Below, one piece after another: positions 26,411 through 36,062 of a stretch of 56,246 nt of DNA (the first letter of the stretch is position 1; each line of letters begins with the position of its first letter). The notes beneath the pieces are model-generated. The model did not search any database. It worked only from the letters and a program-made list of their open reading frames with translations, and was not told the origin of the DNA. Location: the NCBI RefSeq assembly GCF_009932375.1, contig NZ_BLJG01000047.1:1-56246 (forward strand), in the 5' to 3' direction. The position numbers and the translations under genes are program-made. The stretch comes from Pseudomonas juntendi (GTDB lineage Bacteria > Pseudomonadota > Gammaproteobacteria > Pseudomonadales > Pseudomonadaceae).

Positions 26411-27003
26411 GGTGCCAGGTAGCCCTTAATGCCGGTGAAGATGATCTGTGCAGCCAGAGCGCAGACGAACAGGCCCATCAGCCGGCTGACGATCTGCAAG
26501 CCCTGGTCACCGAGCAGGCGCTCGATGCGGTGCGACAGGTACAGCACCACACCCACGGTGAAGCTGGCCAAGGCAATGCCGATGATTGCCAGCAACTTGT
26601 CGCCCCAGTGCGGTTGGCTGACGCCCATTACCAGCAGGGCGCCGATGGTGCCGGGCCCGACGGTCAACGGGATGGTCAGCGGCACGATGGTGACGTCCTG
26701 TTGCACGTTGTCGGCCTGCACCGCGGACTTGCCTTGGGCCATGCCCAGCGCAGAAATGAACAGCACACTGCCTGCGCCGATGCGGAAGGCGTCGGCGGTG
26801 ATGCCGAAAATACCGAAGATTGCCCGGCCGAACAGGTACAGCAGCACGCTGGCGATGAGCGCGGCAAAGGCTACCTTCCAGGCCAGTTGCTTGCGTTCTT
26901 TGCTGGAGTGGCCACGGGTCAGGCTGATGAAGCACGACAGCACGAAGAACGGGCTGTAGAGCACGAGCATTTTCAGGTAGACGCTGAACAACTCATGGAG
27001 CAT
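26407..27003 (-). CDS. MarC-family integral membrane protein
   Basis: A 198-residue protein of the MarC/NAAT family with six hydrophobic segments. Hallmarks are FFVLSCFISLTRGHSSKERKQ at the first loop, FGITADAFRIGAGSVLFISALGM near residue 75 and IVPLTIPLTVGPGTIGALLVMG near 105. Despite the historic name, members are not proven drug-efflux pumps; transport substrate is unknown. It is downstream of retS in the same direction and convergent with the three-paralogue operon. Confidence 0.9.
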   Translation of the reverse strand: MLHELFSVYLKMLVLYSPFFVLSCFISLTRGHSSKERKQLAWKVAFAALIASVLLYLFGRAIFGIFGITADAFRIGAGSVLFISALGMAQGKSAVQADNVQQDVTIVPLTIPLTVGPGTIGALLVMGVSQPHWGDKLLAIIGIALASFTVGVVLYLSHRIERLLGDQGLQIVSRLMGLFVCALAAQIIFTGIKGYLAP

Positions 27004-27068
27004 GAGCGCGGGTCCTTGGCAAAGTCGGTTGGCGTGGGCTGGGGCTGTGGTGGGCCTGCGCCGGAAGG

Positions 27069-29840
27069 TCAGGAAATGTGCGCCGGGTCGGTCGCGGCTT
27101 CGCGCTGGCTGGCCCAGTACTGAATCAGTTCGCGCAGTTGCGACAACTCCACCGGCTTGGCCATGTGCCCGTCCATGCCGGCCAGCCGCGCGCGTTCCTT
27201 GTGCTCGGCAAGAATATGCGCCGTCAGCGCCACCACCGGGGTGCGCTGGCGCTTGTTGGCGGCTTCCCAGGCGCGCAGCTGCCGGGTGGCCGAGAAACCG
27301 TCCAGCACAGGCATTTCACAGTCCATCAAGACCAGGTCGTAATGCCTTTCTTTCATGGCCTGCAGGGCTTCCTCACCATTGCTGGCGGTGTCTGGTTGCA
27401 GGTTCAGCTTGCCGAGCATGCCGCGTATCACCTTGGTCGAAATGCTGTTGTCCTCGGCCACCAGTACGCGGAAATCTGCTGGCAAGTCCAATGCCTGGGG
27501 GACCCCAGGCGGGCTGGCGGGTAGCGCCTGCTCGCGGCCGCGCTGGGCCAGCTCCTCGGCCAGGGTGGTTTTCAGGGTATAACCGGCCACCGGCTTGGCG
27601 AGTATCCGTTTGACCCCGGCGTTACGCGCGATGACTTTGCTGGGCGCGTTGCTGATACCGGTGAGCATGACCACCAGAATGTCGTGGTTCAGGCTGGGGT
27701 CTTCCTTGATTTTGGCGGCCAGCTGCATGCCGGTCATGCCGGGCATGTTCTGGTCCAGCAGCACGGCGTCGAAGTAGTCGCGCAGGTGCGCCTTGGTGCG
27801 CAACAGGGCCAGGGCCTCCTTGCCTGACGGCACCGCGCTGACATTCATGCCCCAGGCACTGCACTGCTGCACCAGCACTTTGCGGCAGGTATCGTTGTCG
27901 TCCACTACCAGCACCCGGGCATCGCGCAGCGGGCCTTCGAGGTCGGCCAGGGGCTGTTCCAGGCGCGAAGGGTCCAGCGGCAGGGTCAGCCAGAGGGTAT
28001 TGCCCATGCCGGTGCTGCTCTTGATGCCGAATTCACCTTGCATCAGGCCGATCAGTTGCTTGGCGATGACCAGCCCCAGGTGGCCCCCCAGCTTGCTGCT
28101 GGAGAGGAAATGGTGGCTGTGCAGTTCGGCCTGCAGCAGGGCCTCGCGGTCTGCGGCCGGCAGCGGCTCGCCACTGTCCTGCACGGCAATGCGCAGGCGT
28201 GGCACTTCACCACGCTGATCCAGGGCCACCACCAGCAGGATCTCGCCCTGGTCGGTGTTTTTCAGTGCGTTTTCCAGCAGGCTGGACAACGCCTGGCGCA
28301 GCCGCGTGGGGTCACCGCTGATGACCCGCGGCACCTGCGGCTGGGTAAAGCTGATCAGCTCGATGTTCTGCTGTTCGGCCTTGGCGCGGAATATGTTCAG
28401 GCAGTCCTCGATCAGCGCGTTGAGGTCGAACTGCACATCATCCAGCTCGATCTGCCGGGACTCGAGCTTGGAAATGTCGAGTATCTCGTTGATCAGGGTC
28501 AGCAGTTCGTTGCCCGCGCTGTGGATGGTCTGCACGTAGTCGCGCTGCTTGACCGACAACGGCGTGCCCAGCAACAGCTCGGTCATGCCCAGCACCCCGT
28601 TCATCGGGGTGCGGATTTCGTGGCTGATCTTGGCCAGGAACTCGGCTTTGGCGTTGATTTCTGCATCGCTGGCAGCCAGTGCCCGGCTGACGCTGAAGCG
28701 CTCTTCACTCATGCGCCGCAGGCGCTCGCTGACCGCCAGGTTGAGCAGCAGGCCGCTGGCCACGGCCAGGCCCAGCAAAATGCTCAGTAGCCATGGCGTG
28801 GAAGTGCGGGTAAAGCCGAGCAGGGCCGGCAACAGCACCAGGCCACCCAGGTTGAACAGCACCATTGCCAGGCAGAACAGCCGGGCGGGGGCATAGCCCT
28901 TGTACCACTGGTAGCTGCTGACCAGCAGCATGCTCACGGTGCCCAGCGCCATCAGGGCGTAGGTCATCAGGTTGAGGGGCAGGGTATCGACGAACAGCAG
29001 CACCAGGCCGCTGAGCCCGACCAGCAGCATTTCACCTTGCAGCAAACGGTTCAGCCGGGGCGAATTGCACGGCGAGAAGAAGTGCTGGGTGAAATACAGC
29101 CCGGCCAGCCCCGCCAGTACCAGGGTCAGGTAGGCCGCGGGCGTTTGTGCGCTGTGCCATACATGCCACCATGGGCCGCTGAGGTTCAGCAAGATGAGGC
29201 CGCTGAGCAGCATCAGGCCGTGATACAGCGCCAGCACCAGGGAAGTGCTGGAGCGGCTGTAGAGGAAGCGGATCAGGTTGTGCAGGATCAGCATCACCAA
29301 ACCGCCGAACAGCATGCCGAACAGCAGCGGCTGGCGCTGGTCGGCGGCGGCCTGGGCGGCGGGTTCCAGGCTGATGGCCGGGCGCAGCTGGTGTTCGGAC
29401 ACCAGGCGCAGGTAGATGTCCACCGGTTGCTTGCTGTTGGGCAGGGGGAGTACATGGTCGCTGCCGCGCAGGGTGGGGCTGGCATTGCCGGCCTGGCGCC
29501 CGTGGTGCAGCTGACGCAGAAGTTGGTCGCCTTCGAGGGCGTAGAGGTCCAGGCCAGACAGGTCCGGGGCGAAAACCCGCAGCAGCTGTTCCTGGTCGCC
29601 CGGTTCCAGGCGGTAATGCAGCCACAGGGCTTGTTCTGCCGGTGCGGCATCCAGTTCGGCAAGGATCAGCGGGCTGAACTGGTTACGGTAGCGCTCGGAA
29701 CGCACGTCGCTCAGTTGCAGGTTGGCCTGTTCATCGAGCAGCACCGACCAGCCCCCGCCATGATCGGCCGCAGCCGGGAACATGCAGAGCAAGGTCAGCA
29801 AGCTGACGATAAGAGCTGAGGCAATCCGAAGCCGACGCAC
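27069..29840 (-). CDS. retS: Hybrid sensor kinase RetS
   Basis: A 923-residue hybrid sensor. Signal peptide 1-25; 7TMR-DISM extracellular domain about 30-160; seven membrane segments about 175-370; a histidine-kinase region with H-box ISHEIRTPMNG (His407); two receiver domains with phospho-acceptors Asp696 (VLLDQNMPG) and Asp840 (VLMDCEMPV). The ATP-binding G1 box is degenerate: DSGEPL at 555-560 instead of DxGxG. Location downstream of purD matches retS of P. aeruginosa, where RetS restrains GacS and the Gac/Rsm switch between motile and biofilm life. The start is a GTG at 29840, seven bases after AAGAAGGGA. The RetS identity rests on architecture plus synteny. Confidence 0.92.
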   Translation of the reverse strand: MRRLRIASALIVSLLTLLCMFPAAADHGGGWSVLLDEQANLQLSDVRSERYRNQFSPLILAELDAAPAEQALWLHYRLEPGDQEQLLRVFAPDLSGLDLYALEGDQLLRQLHHGRQAGNASPTLRGSDHVLPLPNSKQPVDIYLRLVSEHQLRPAISLEPAAQAAADQRQPLLFGMLFGGLVMLILHNLIRFLYSRSSTSLVLALYHGLMLLSGLILLNLSGPWWHVWHSAQTPAAYLTLVLAGLAGLYFTQHFFSPCNSPRLNRLLQGEMLLVGLSGLVLLFVDTLPLNLMTYALMALGTVSMLLVSSYQWYKGYAPARLFCLAMVLFNLGGLVLLPALLGFTRTSTPWLLSILLGLAVASGLLLNLAVSERLRRMSEERFSVSRALAASDAEINAKAEFLAKISHEIRTPMNGVLGMTELLLGTPLSVKQRDYVQTIHSAGNELLTLINEILDISKLESRQIELDDVQFDLNALIEDCLNIFRAKAEQQNIELISFTQPQVPRVISGDPTRLRQALSSLLENALKNTDQGEILLVVALDQRGEVPRLRIAVQDSGEPLPAADREALLQAELHSHHFLSSSKLGGHLGLVIAKQLIGLMQGEFGIKSSTGMGNTLWLTLPLDPSRLEQPLADLEGPLRDARVLVVDDNDTCRKVLVQQCSAWGMNVSAVPSGKEALALLRTKAHLRDYFDAVLLDQNMPGMTGMQLAAKIKEDPSLNHDILVVMLTGISNAPSKVIARNAGVKRILAKPVAGYTLKTTLAEELAQRGREQALPASPPGVPQALDLPADFRVLVAEDNSISTKVIRGMLGKLNLQPDTASNGEEALQAMKERHYDLVLMDCEMPVLDGFSATRQLRAWEAANKRQRTPVVALTAHILAEHKERARLAGMDGHMAKPVELSQLRELIQYWASQREAATDPAHIS

Positions 29841-29975
29841 TACGAAATCCCTTCTTGGCCGATGTGCCGGGTATCAACTATGCGCGGCGCACCAAGCCGA
29901 AGGCAAGGCCCATGGCGGGCCTTGTCGACGAGCCGGGCGCCGGGTGCACAGGGCACCGCGGCGTGCCGGTAGTGG

Positions 29976-31271
29976 TTACTGCTGGTGTTCACCGCGCTCA
30001 CGGGCAATGGCCCGGTAGCCGATGTCGGTGCGGTAGAAGCTGCCGTTCCAGCTGACTTCCTTGGCCAGGCGGTAAGCCTGCTGCTGCGCGTCGGCAACGG
30101 TGCTGCCCATGGCGGTGGCACACAGCACGCGGCCGCCGTTGGTGACCACCTGGCCATCCTTGAGCGACGTACCGGCATGGAACACCTTGCCTTCGATCTG
30201 CGCTGCAGCGTCCAGGCCGTTGATCACGTCGCCCTTGGCGTAGTCGCCCGGGTAACCGCCAGCGGCCAGTACCACGCCCAGGCTCGGGCGTGGATCCCAC
30301 TGGGCTTCGACCTTGTCCAGCGCCTTGGCGAAGGCCGCTTCTACCAGCAGCACCAGGCTCGACTCCAGGCGCAGCATGACTGGCTGGGTTTCCGGGTCAC
30401 CGAAGCGGCAGTTGAATTCGATGACCTTGGGGTTGCCCGCCTTGTCGATCATCAGGCCGGCATACAGGAAGCCGGTGTAGACGTTGCCTTCCTCCGCCAT
30501 GCCGCGCACGGTGGGCCAGATCACCTGGTCCATCACGCGCTGGTGCACGTCGGCGGTAACCACCGGGGCAGGGGAGTAGGCACCCATGCCGCCGGTGTTG
30601 GGGCCCGTGTCCTGGTCACCGACGCGTTTGTGATCCTGGCTGGTTGCCATCGGCAGTACGTTGTGGCCATCGACCATGACGATGAAGCTGGCTTCTTCGC
30701 CGTCGAGGAACTCCTCGATCACCACACGCGAACCGGCGTCACCGAAGGCGTTGCCAGCCAGCATGTCACGCACGGCGGCTTCGGCTTCTTCCAGGGTCAT
30801 GGCGACGATCACGCCTTTGCCCGCGGCCAGGCCGTCGGCCTTGATCACGATCGGCGCGCCTTTTTCCTGCAGGTAGGCCAGCGCCGGCTCGATCTCGGTG
30901 AAGTTCTGGTAGTCGGCGGTCGGGATCTTGTGGCGTGCCAGGAAGTCCTTGGTGAAGGCCTTGGAGCCTTCCAGCTGGGCCGCGCCCTTGGTTGGGCCGA
31001 AGCAGTCCAGGCCGCGGCTGCGGAACAGGTCGACCACACCGATGACCAGCGGCGCTTCCGGGCCGACGATGGTCAGGTCGACGTTCTTCTCGGCGAAGTC
31101 GGCCAGTTGCTCCAGGGCGCACACATCGATGGCGACGTTTTCGCACTTGGCTTCGATGGCGGTGCCGGCGTTGCCTGGGGCAACGAAGACTTTTTCTACG
31201 CGTGGGTCCTGCGCGACTTTCCAGGCCAGGGCGTGCTCACGGCCGCCGCTGCCGATGATCAAAACTTTCAT
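29976..31271 (-). CDS. purD: Phosphoribosylamine-glycine ligase PurD
   Basis: A 431-residue ATP-grasp enzyme making glycinamide ribonucleotide in purine synthesis. The N-terminal MKVLIIGSGGREHALAWKV is the family start; the ATP-grasp region has VIKADGLAAGKGVIVAM and the metal-binding VIEFNCRFGDPETQP near residue 290. The ATG at 31269-31271 fits. It follows purH in the same direction, with a REP pair between, and precedes retS. Confidence 0.97.
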   Translation of the reverse strand: MKVLIIGSGGREHALAWKVAQDPRVEKVFVAPGNAGTAIEAKCENVAIDVCALEQLADFAEKNVDLTIVGPEAPLVIGVVDLFRSRGLDCFGPTKGAAQLEGSKAFTKDFLARHKIPTADYQNFTEIEPALAYLQEKGAPIVIKADGLAAGKGVIVAMTLEEAEAAVRDMLAGNAFGDAGSRVVIEEFLDGEEASFIVMVDGHNVLPMATSQDHKRVGDQDTGPNTGGMGAYSPAPVVTADVHQRVMDQVIWPTVRGMAEEGNVYTGFLYAGLMIDKAGNPKVIEFNCRFGDPETQPVMLRLESSLVLLVEAAFAKALDKVEAQWDPRPSLGVVLAAGGYPGDYAKGDVINGLDAAAQIEGKVFHAGTSLKDGQVVTNGGRVLCATAMGSTVADAQQQAYRLAKEVSWNGSFYRTDIGYRAIARERGEHQQ

Positions 31272-31314
31272 GTCAAAACCTCGATTCAGGTGACCCCGAG
31301 GCGGGCGGGGAACG

Positions 31315-31388
31315 CTGTGGGAGCGGGCGTGCCCGCGAATGCGGCGGTGAATTCACCATCGTATTCGCGGGCGCGCCCGCTCCCACAG
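31315..31388. repeat. Inverted REP pair between purH and purD
   Basis: CTGTGGGAGCGGGCGTGCCC (from 31315) faces its complement GGGCGCGCCCGCTCCCACAG (ending 31388), with ATTCGCGG/CCGCGAAT inner arms. It fills most of the 145-base gap between two genes of one pathway. Confidence 0.92.
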
Positions 31389-31416
31389 GATCGCCGCTTG
31401 CCCGGGGGCCGCGTAA

Positions 31417-33024
31417 TTAGTGGCGGAAGTGACGCATACCGGTGAATACCATCGCGATGCCCGCTTCGTCAGCCGCGGCGATGACTTCTGCATCACGCAT
31501 CGAACCACCCGGCTGGATCACGGCGCTGATACCCACTTTGGCGGCATTGTCGATGCCGTCACGGAACGGGAAGAACGCATCCGAGGCCATGACCGCGCCC
31601 TGTACCTGCAAGCCAGCATGCTCGGCCTTGATGGCGGCGATGCGGGCAGAGTTGACGCGGCTCATCTGGCCAGCGCCCACGCCGATGGTCTGGCGCTGCT
31701 TGGCGTAGACAATGGCGTTGGACTTGACGAACTTGGCCACTTTCCAGGCGAATACCAGGTCGTGGATTTCCTGCTCGGTTGGCGCACGTTTGGTAACGAT
31801 CTTCAGGTCATCGGCAGTGATCATGCCGATATCACGGCTTTGCACCAGCAGGCCGCCGTTGACACGCTTGAAGTCCCAGCCGGCAGCGCGCTCGGCTGGC
31901 CACTCGCCGCATTCCAGCAGGCGCACGTTCTGCTTGGCAGCCACTACGTCGCGCGCCGCCTGGGAAATTTTCGGGGCGATGATCACTTCGACGAACTGGC
32001 GCTCGACGATGGCCTTGGCGGTTTCGCCGTCCAGTTCACGGTTGAAGGCGATGATGCCGCCGAATGCCGACTCGGTGTCGGTGGCATAGGCCAGGTCGTA
32101 GGCCTTGCGGATGCCGCCTTCGTCTTCCGGCACCACGGCCACGCCACACGGGTTGGCGTGCTTGACGATGACGCAGGCCGGCTTGACGAAGCTCTTCACG
32201 CACTCCAGCGCGGCGTCGGTGTCGGCCACGTTGTTGAACGACAGTTCCTTGCCTTGCAGCTGCACGGCGGTGGAGATGCTGGCTTCGCCCTTCTTGGCTT
32301 CTACGTAGAACGCCGCGCTCTGGTGCGGGTTCTCGCCGTAGCGCATTTCCTGGGCCTTGACGAACTGGCTGTTGAAGGTGCGCGGGAATTCGCTGCGGGC
32401 AGCCGTGGACAGGGTCTGCTGGGCCTGGTCGATGGTGCCCATGTAGTTGGCGATCATGCCATCGTAGGCGGCGGTGTGCTCGAACGCCTTGAGCATCAGG
32501 TCGAAGCGCTGGGCGTAGGTCAGGCCACCGGCCTTGAGGCCTTCGACGATGCCGGCGTAGTCGCTGGCGTTGACCACGATGGCCACGTCCTTGTGGTTCT
32601 TGGCTGCCGAACGGACCATGGTCGGGCCGCCGATGTCGATGTTCTCGATGGCGGTCGGCAGGTCACAGCCAGGCTTGGAAATGGTGGCTTCGAACGGGTA
32701 CAGGTTGACTGCAACCAGATCGATCGGCTTGATGCCGTGCTCGCTCATGATGGCGTCGTCGGTACCGCGACGACCGAGGATGCCGCCGTGGATTTTCGGG
32801 TGCAGGGTCTTGACCCGGCCGTCCATCATTTCGGCAAAGCCGGTGTAGTCAGCCACTTCCACCGCGTCAACGCCGTTGTCCTTGAGCAGCTTGTAGGTGC
32901 CGCCGGTGGACAGGATCTCGACACCGAGCTGTTGCAGCTCACGGGCGAATTCGAGGATACCGGTCTTGTCGGAGACGCTGATCAGGGCGCGGCGGACTGG
33001 CAGGCGGGTAGTCTGGTCGGTCAT
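31417..33024 (-). CDS. purH: Bifunctional AICAR transformylase/IMP cyclohydrolase PurH
   Basis: A 535-residue enzyme for the last two steps of IMP synthesis. Residues 1-200 are the MGS-like cyclohydrolase ([36 protein letters not shown] stretch). Residues 200-535 are the transformylase with the catalytic Lys-His in [14 protein letters not shown] and the closing [16 protein letters not shown]. The ATG at 33022-33024 ([10 protein letters not shown]) is preferred to a TTG four codons upstream. A terminator separates it from fis. Confidence 0.97.
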   Translation of the reverse strand: MTDQTTRLPVRRALISVSDKTGILEFARELQQLGVEILSTGGTYKLLKDNGVDAVEVADYTGFAEMMDGRVKTLHPKIHGGILGRRGTDDAIMSEHGIKPIDLVAVNLYPFEATISKPGCDLPTAIENIDIGGPTMVRSAAKNHKDVAIVVNASDYAGIVEGLKAGGLTYAQRFDLMLKAFEHTAAYDGMIANYMGTIDQAQQTLSTAARSEFPRTFNSQFVKAQEMRYGENPHQSAAFYVEAKKGEASISTAVQLQGKELSFNNVADTDAALECVKSFVKPACVIVKHANPCGVAVVPEDEGGIRKAYDLAYATDTESAFGGIIAFNRELDGETAKAIVERQFVEVIIAPKISQAARDVVAAKQNVRLLECGEWPAERAAGWDFKRVNGGLLVQSRDIGMITADDLKIVTKRAPTEQEIHDLVFAWKVAKFVKSNAIVYAKQRQTIGVGAGQMSRVNSARIAAIKAEHAGLQVQGAVMASDAFFPFRDGIDNAAKVGISAVIQPGGSMRDAEVIAAADEAGIAMVFTGMRHFRH

Positions 33025-33054
33025 TTCGGGTTCCAATAACGCGGTGGAGTCAGC

Positions 33055-33088
33055 AAAAAAGGCGCCTCTGTTCAGGGAGCCGCCTTTT
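33055..33088 (-). terminator. Intrinsic terminator downstream of fis
   Basis: On the minus strand AAAAGGCG (33088-33081), a loop of sixteen bases with further internal pairing, CGCCTTTT (33064-33057) and a T6 run. It lies 18 bases past the fis stop and before purH, so dusB-fis transcripts probably end here and purH has its own promoter or relies on readthrough. Confidence 0.78.
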
Positions 33089-33105
33089 CTGGTTGGGATT
33101 CTGTG

Positions 33106-33426
33106 TTACAGCAAATCGTACTGCTTGAGCTTCTTGCGCAGCGTGCCTCGGTTCAGCCCGAGCATCTCGCTGGCCTTGGTCTGGTTGCCCTTCACGTAGT
33201 TCATGACGCTTTCGAGCAGGGGGGCCTCCACTTCGGAGAGCACCAGGTTGTAGACGTCCGTGACGGTCGCGCCTTCCAGATGGGCGAAGTAATTGTGCAG
33301 CGCCTTCTCGACGCTGTCGCGAAGGGTCTGGCCCTCTTCGCTCGGCGTGTTCAGGTGCTGTTTCAGGTTGGCGTTGTCGCTCACGGGCGTTGTTCCACTC
33401 ACAAAATTCTCGGTCATCATCGTCAT
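33106..33426 (-). CDS. fis: Nucleoid-associated regulator Fis
   Basis: A 106-residue DNA-binding protein. The last 45 residues hold the helix-turn-helix [20 protein letters not shown], identical in layout to other Fis proteins; the core has [18 protein letters not shown]. Fis bends DNA and tunes rRNA and growth-phase genes. Its ATG overlaps the dusB stop by four bases, reproducing the classic dusB-fis operon. Two further in-frame ATGs (33420, 33417) exist; the first is taken because related Pseudomonas Fis begins MTM. Confidence 0.95.
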   Translation of the reverse strand: MTMMTENFVSGTTPVSDNANLKQHLNTPSEEGQTLRDSVEKALHNYFAHLEGATVTDVYNLVLSEVEAPLLESVMNYVKGNQTKASEMLGLNRGTLRKKLKQYDLL

Positions 33427-34436
33427 GCGGCCACCCCTTGTCCGTCCTCTGTCTCAAGGCTCTGTCGACGCTCGCTGAAAAACGCGCGAACGTTGGCGCA
33501 CTGCGCTTGTGTGTCTTCCAAAGCGTTGAACCGGGAGCGAAACTCCTTGCCGCCGGGTCGTGTTGCCAGGTACCAGCCAACGTGCTTGCGGGCGATACGT
33601 ACGCCCATCACATCGCCATAGAAGGCATGCAGCGCGGCCAGGTGTTGCAGCAGAATGTGTTCCACTTCGTCCAGCTGCGGCGCCGGCAGGTGTTCGCCGG
33701 TGCGCAGGTAATGCTCGATCTCGCGAAAGATCCATGGCCGCCCCTGGGCAGCCCGGCCAATCAGCAGGCCATCGACCCCGGTGGCATCCAGCACCGCCCG
33801 GGCCTTTTCGGGCGACGTGATGTCGCCGTTGGCAAAAACCGGGATCGACACCGCCTGCTTGATGGCAGCGATGGTGTCGTATTCGGCTTCGCCGGTGTAC
33901 AGGTCGGCGCGTGTGCGGCCATGTACCGCCAGCGCCTGGATGCCGGCCTGCTCGGCGATTTTCGCCACGTTCAGGCCGTTCTTGTTCGCCCGGTCCCAAC
34001 CGGTGCGGATCTTCAGGGTCACCGGAACGTCCACGGCGCCGACCACGGCGTGGAGAATTTCGTGGACCAAGGCTTCATCCTTCAATAAAGCAGAGCCTGC
34101 AGCTTTGTTGCAGACTTTTTTTGCCGGGCAGCCCATGTTGATATCGATGATCTGGGCGCCTGCCTCGACATTGGCCCGTGCTGCCGCTGCCATCATCTGC
34201 GCATCACCGCCGGCGATTTGCACCGAGCGCGGCTCGGGATCACCCTCATGGATGCGGCGCAGGCTCGACTTGCGGCTGTTCCACAGGTTCATGTCGCTGC
34301 TGACCATTTCCGACACGACCATGCCTGCGCCCAAGCGCTGGCAAAGTGTACGGAAAGGCTGGTCCGTGACCCCGGCCATGGGCGCGAGGATCAGGTTGTT
34401 GCGTAGCGTGTATTGGCCGATGCGTACCGCCGACAT
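33423..34436 (-). CDS. dusB: tRNA-dihydrouridine synthase DusB
   Basis: A 337-residue FMN enzyme that reduces uridine to dihydrouridine in tRNA. Hallmarks are [20 protein letters not shown] at the N-terminus, [21 protein letters not shown] with the catalytic Cys near residue 100, and the phosphate-binding [18 protein letters not shown]. The ATG at 34434-34436 gives the usual length; in-frame codons upstream come from an intergenic repeat region. It is coupled to fis. Confidence 0.95.
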   Translation of the reverse strand: MSAVRIGQYTLRNNLILAPMAGVTDQPFRTLCQRLGAGMVVSEMVSSDMNLWNSRKSSLRRIHEGDPEPRSVQIAGGDAQMMAAAARANVEAGAQIIDINMGCPAKKVCNKAAGSALLKDEALVHEILHAVVGAVDVPVTLKIRTGWDRANKNGLNVAKIAEQAGIQALAVHGRTRADLYTGEAEYDTIAAIKQAVSIPVFANGDITSPEKARAVLDATGVDGLLIGRAAQGRPWIFREIEHYLRTGEHLPAPQLDEVEHILLQHLAALHAFYGDVMGVRIARKHVGWYLATRPGGKEFRSRFNALEDTQAQCANVRAFFSERRQSLETEDGQGVAA

Positions 34437-34550
34437 AGGTGATCCCTGTTGTGGGGCCGAATCTTGGAGTTCGAAAAAGGGTTGGCATGATACCCGCTCT
34501 CGGTGACCGGATAAAGATGGAGCTGGATAAAATCTGAACAACCGGGGCTG

Positions 34551-34645
34551 GCGACAAGCGGCAAGTTGCAAGCCACAAGACAAGCAAGCCGACAGCCGGC
34601 CTGCTTCGTCTTGTAGCTTGAAGCTTGAAGCTTGCCGCTTGTCGC
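34551..34645. repeat. AGCTTG-type inverted repeat downstream of the DUF3426 gene
   Basis: GCGACAAGCGGCAAGTTGCA (from 34551) is answered by an arm ending GCTTGCCGCTTGTCGC (to 34645), with tandem copies of AGCTTGA in the right arm. It ends seven bases before the stop of the zinc-ribbon gene and may act as its terminator. A second element of this type is at 49891-49975. Confidence 0.82.
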
Positions 34646-34652
34646 TTGTCGC

Positions 34653-36020
34653 TTATTCCGGCGAGCGGAAGCTCAGGCTGTAGTTGACCGCCTTCGGGCC
34701 GGGGTCGAGGATGTCCAGGGCTATGTGGATCGGCGTCTGGCTGGGCATTTCGCCACGCCCCGCCAACTCACCCGACAGGTATTCGCTGGGCTTGAAGCGG
34801 CGGCTGGCGATCAACTGGCCATTGAGGTCGGCGAAGCGCAGTTCGAGCAACGGGAATGGCTGGGCAAATGGTGCACGGTTGTAGATGATCGCATCAACGA
34901 TGAGCGCGCCTTTGAAATCCGGGTGGCTGCGTACCACCAGGTTGCTGCTCTTGATCCGGCCAATGTCGACACGGGTGGGCACCTGGCAGCCGACCAGCGG
35001 GCACAGCTGCAGGAACATGGGCCGGTACTGGTCCTGGCGGGCCATTTCGTCGAAGTGGAACCACACGTACTGGAAGGCCAGCAGGCCCGCGGCCAGCAAA
35101 GACAGCACGCCCCACAGGATCCGCTTGCCCCAGTTGGGCGCAGGCCTTTCCCAGCCCAGTTGCAGGGGGTCGTCGACCACGTCGACCAGCGGCTCCTTGC
35201 GCGGTGTGCGCTCGGGCTTGCCGGCAAGGCCGGGTTCCAGGCGTTCACCGGGCAGCGGTTCGCCAAGCTCGTCGTCACGCGCCGACAGCTGCAGTGGCAG
35301 CGGTTCATCGTCGCGCGCGCTCAGGCCTTTTTCCGGGATGTCGTCATCGTCAGTGTGCAGCGGTTCGCCGAGTGTTTCAGGCTCACCGGTTTCGCCAGTG
35401 CGCTGCACGGGCGGCTGGTCGTCGAAGTCCAGGTCGAAATTGCTGCCCAGTACGGGCTCGGTGCGCTCGCCAGGGGCAGGCTGCAGGTCTGGCGCCTGTG
35501 GCTCTGGCGTCAGCAGCACTGGCGCAGGCTGTGCCTGCAGTGGCGGCTCGAGGGGGTCATCGGTTGCCGTGCCGAACAGGTCGTCCACAGGCTCGTCGGC
35601 ATGCCCCTCATCGCGCCGCGCTTGCAACCCGTCATCCTGCCGGGCGGCGCGTGCCTGCGCCGGCCCCCCGCGCCGCTCAAGGCGCTCCAGCTCTTTGTCG
35701 AGGTCAAGGGCATCGAGCGCCTCGGCGGTGACGGCCCAGTCCTCCCCTGGCGCAGGGGTGGGCGCACTGCTGGCCGCCTTGGGCGGAGCAGGCGTTGCCG
35801 CCTCGGCGTCGGGCAGCGCTGGCGCCGCCGGGGCAGCAGGCGCCGCCGGCGCTGGCGCGACGCTGGCAGCGCGGTTCTGCTCCAGCAACTGCTTGGCGGC
35901 GTTGAACACCTGCAGGCAATGGCCGCACCGCACCACGCCGCGCGCTACGCTCAGCTGGTGGTGGGTGACGCGAAAGCTGGTCTGGCAATGCGGGCACTGG
36001 GTGACGAAACTGTCGGTCAT
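34653..36020 (-). CDS. Zinc-ribbon and DUF3426 membrane protein
   Basis: A 455-residue protein. Residues 1-40 are an MJ0042-type zinc ribbon with two CxxC pairs (QCPHCQTSFRV and VRCGHCLQVF). Residues 50-285 are a long Ala/Pro and Asp/Glu-rich, probably disordered region containing a near-repeat (LSARDDEPLPLQ, LSARDDELGEPLP). A single membrane helix follows (ILWGVLSLLAAGLLAFQYVWF, about 300-320). The last 130 residues are the DUF3426 domain (VDIGRIKSSNLVVRSHPDF). It therefore places a metal-binding head in the cytosol and DUF3426 in the periplasm. Lies between prmA and dusB, a position conserved in pseudomonads. Function unknown. Confidence 0.88.
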   Translation of the reverse strand: MTDSFVTQCPHCQTSFRVTHHQLSVARGVVRCGHCLQVFNAAKQLLEQNRAASVAPAPAAPAAPAAPALPDAEAATPAPPKAASSAPTPAPGEDWAVTAEALDALDLDKELERLERRGGPAQARAARQDDGLQARRDEGHADEPVDDLFGTATDDPLEPPLQAQPAPVLLTPEPQAPDLQPAPGERTEPVLGSNFDLDFDDQPPVQRTGETGEPETLGEPLHTDDDDIPEKGLSARDDEPLPLQLSARDDELGEPLPGERLEPGLAGKPERTPRKEPLVDVVDDPLQLGWERPAPNWGKRILWGVLSLLAAGLLAFQYVWFHFDEMARQDQYRPMFLQLCPLVGCQVPTRVDIGRIKSSNLVVRSHPDFKGALIVDAIIYNRAPFAQPFPLLELRFADLNGQLIASRRFKPSEYLSGELAGRGEMPSQTPIHIALDILDPGPKAVNYSLSFRSPE

Positions 36021-36062
36021 GCGGCAATCCGGGAGCTGTGCAGAAAAGTATTCTAGGCCCGC

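Noticed and set aside
30000..33039. Long plus-strand frames opposite purD and purH
   Set aside because: Antisense shadows; purD and purH on the minus strand are complete and match conserved families along their length.
33055..33088. Attenuator controlling purH
   Set aside because: The T-run follows the stem in the fis-to-purH direction close to the fis stop, so it is better explained as the fis terminator; no leader peptide or competing stem is seen.
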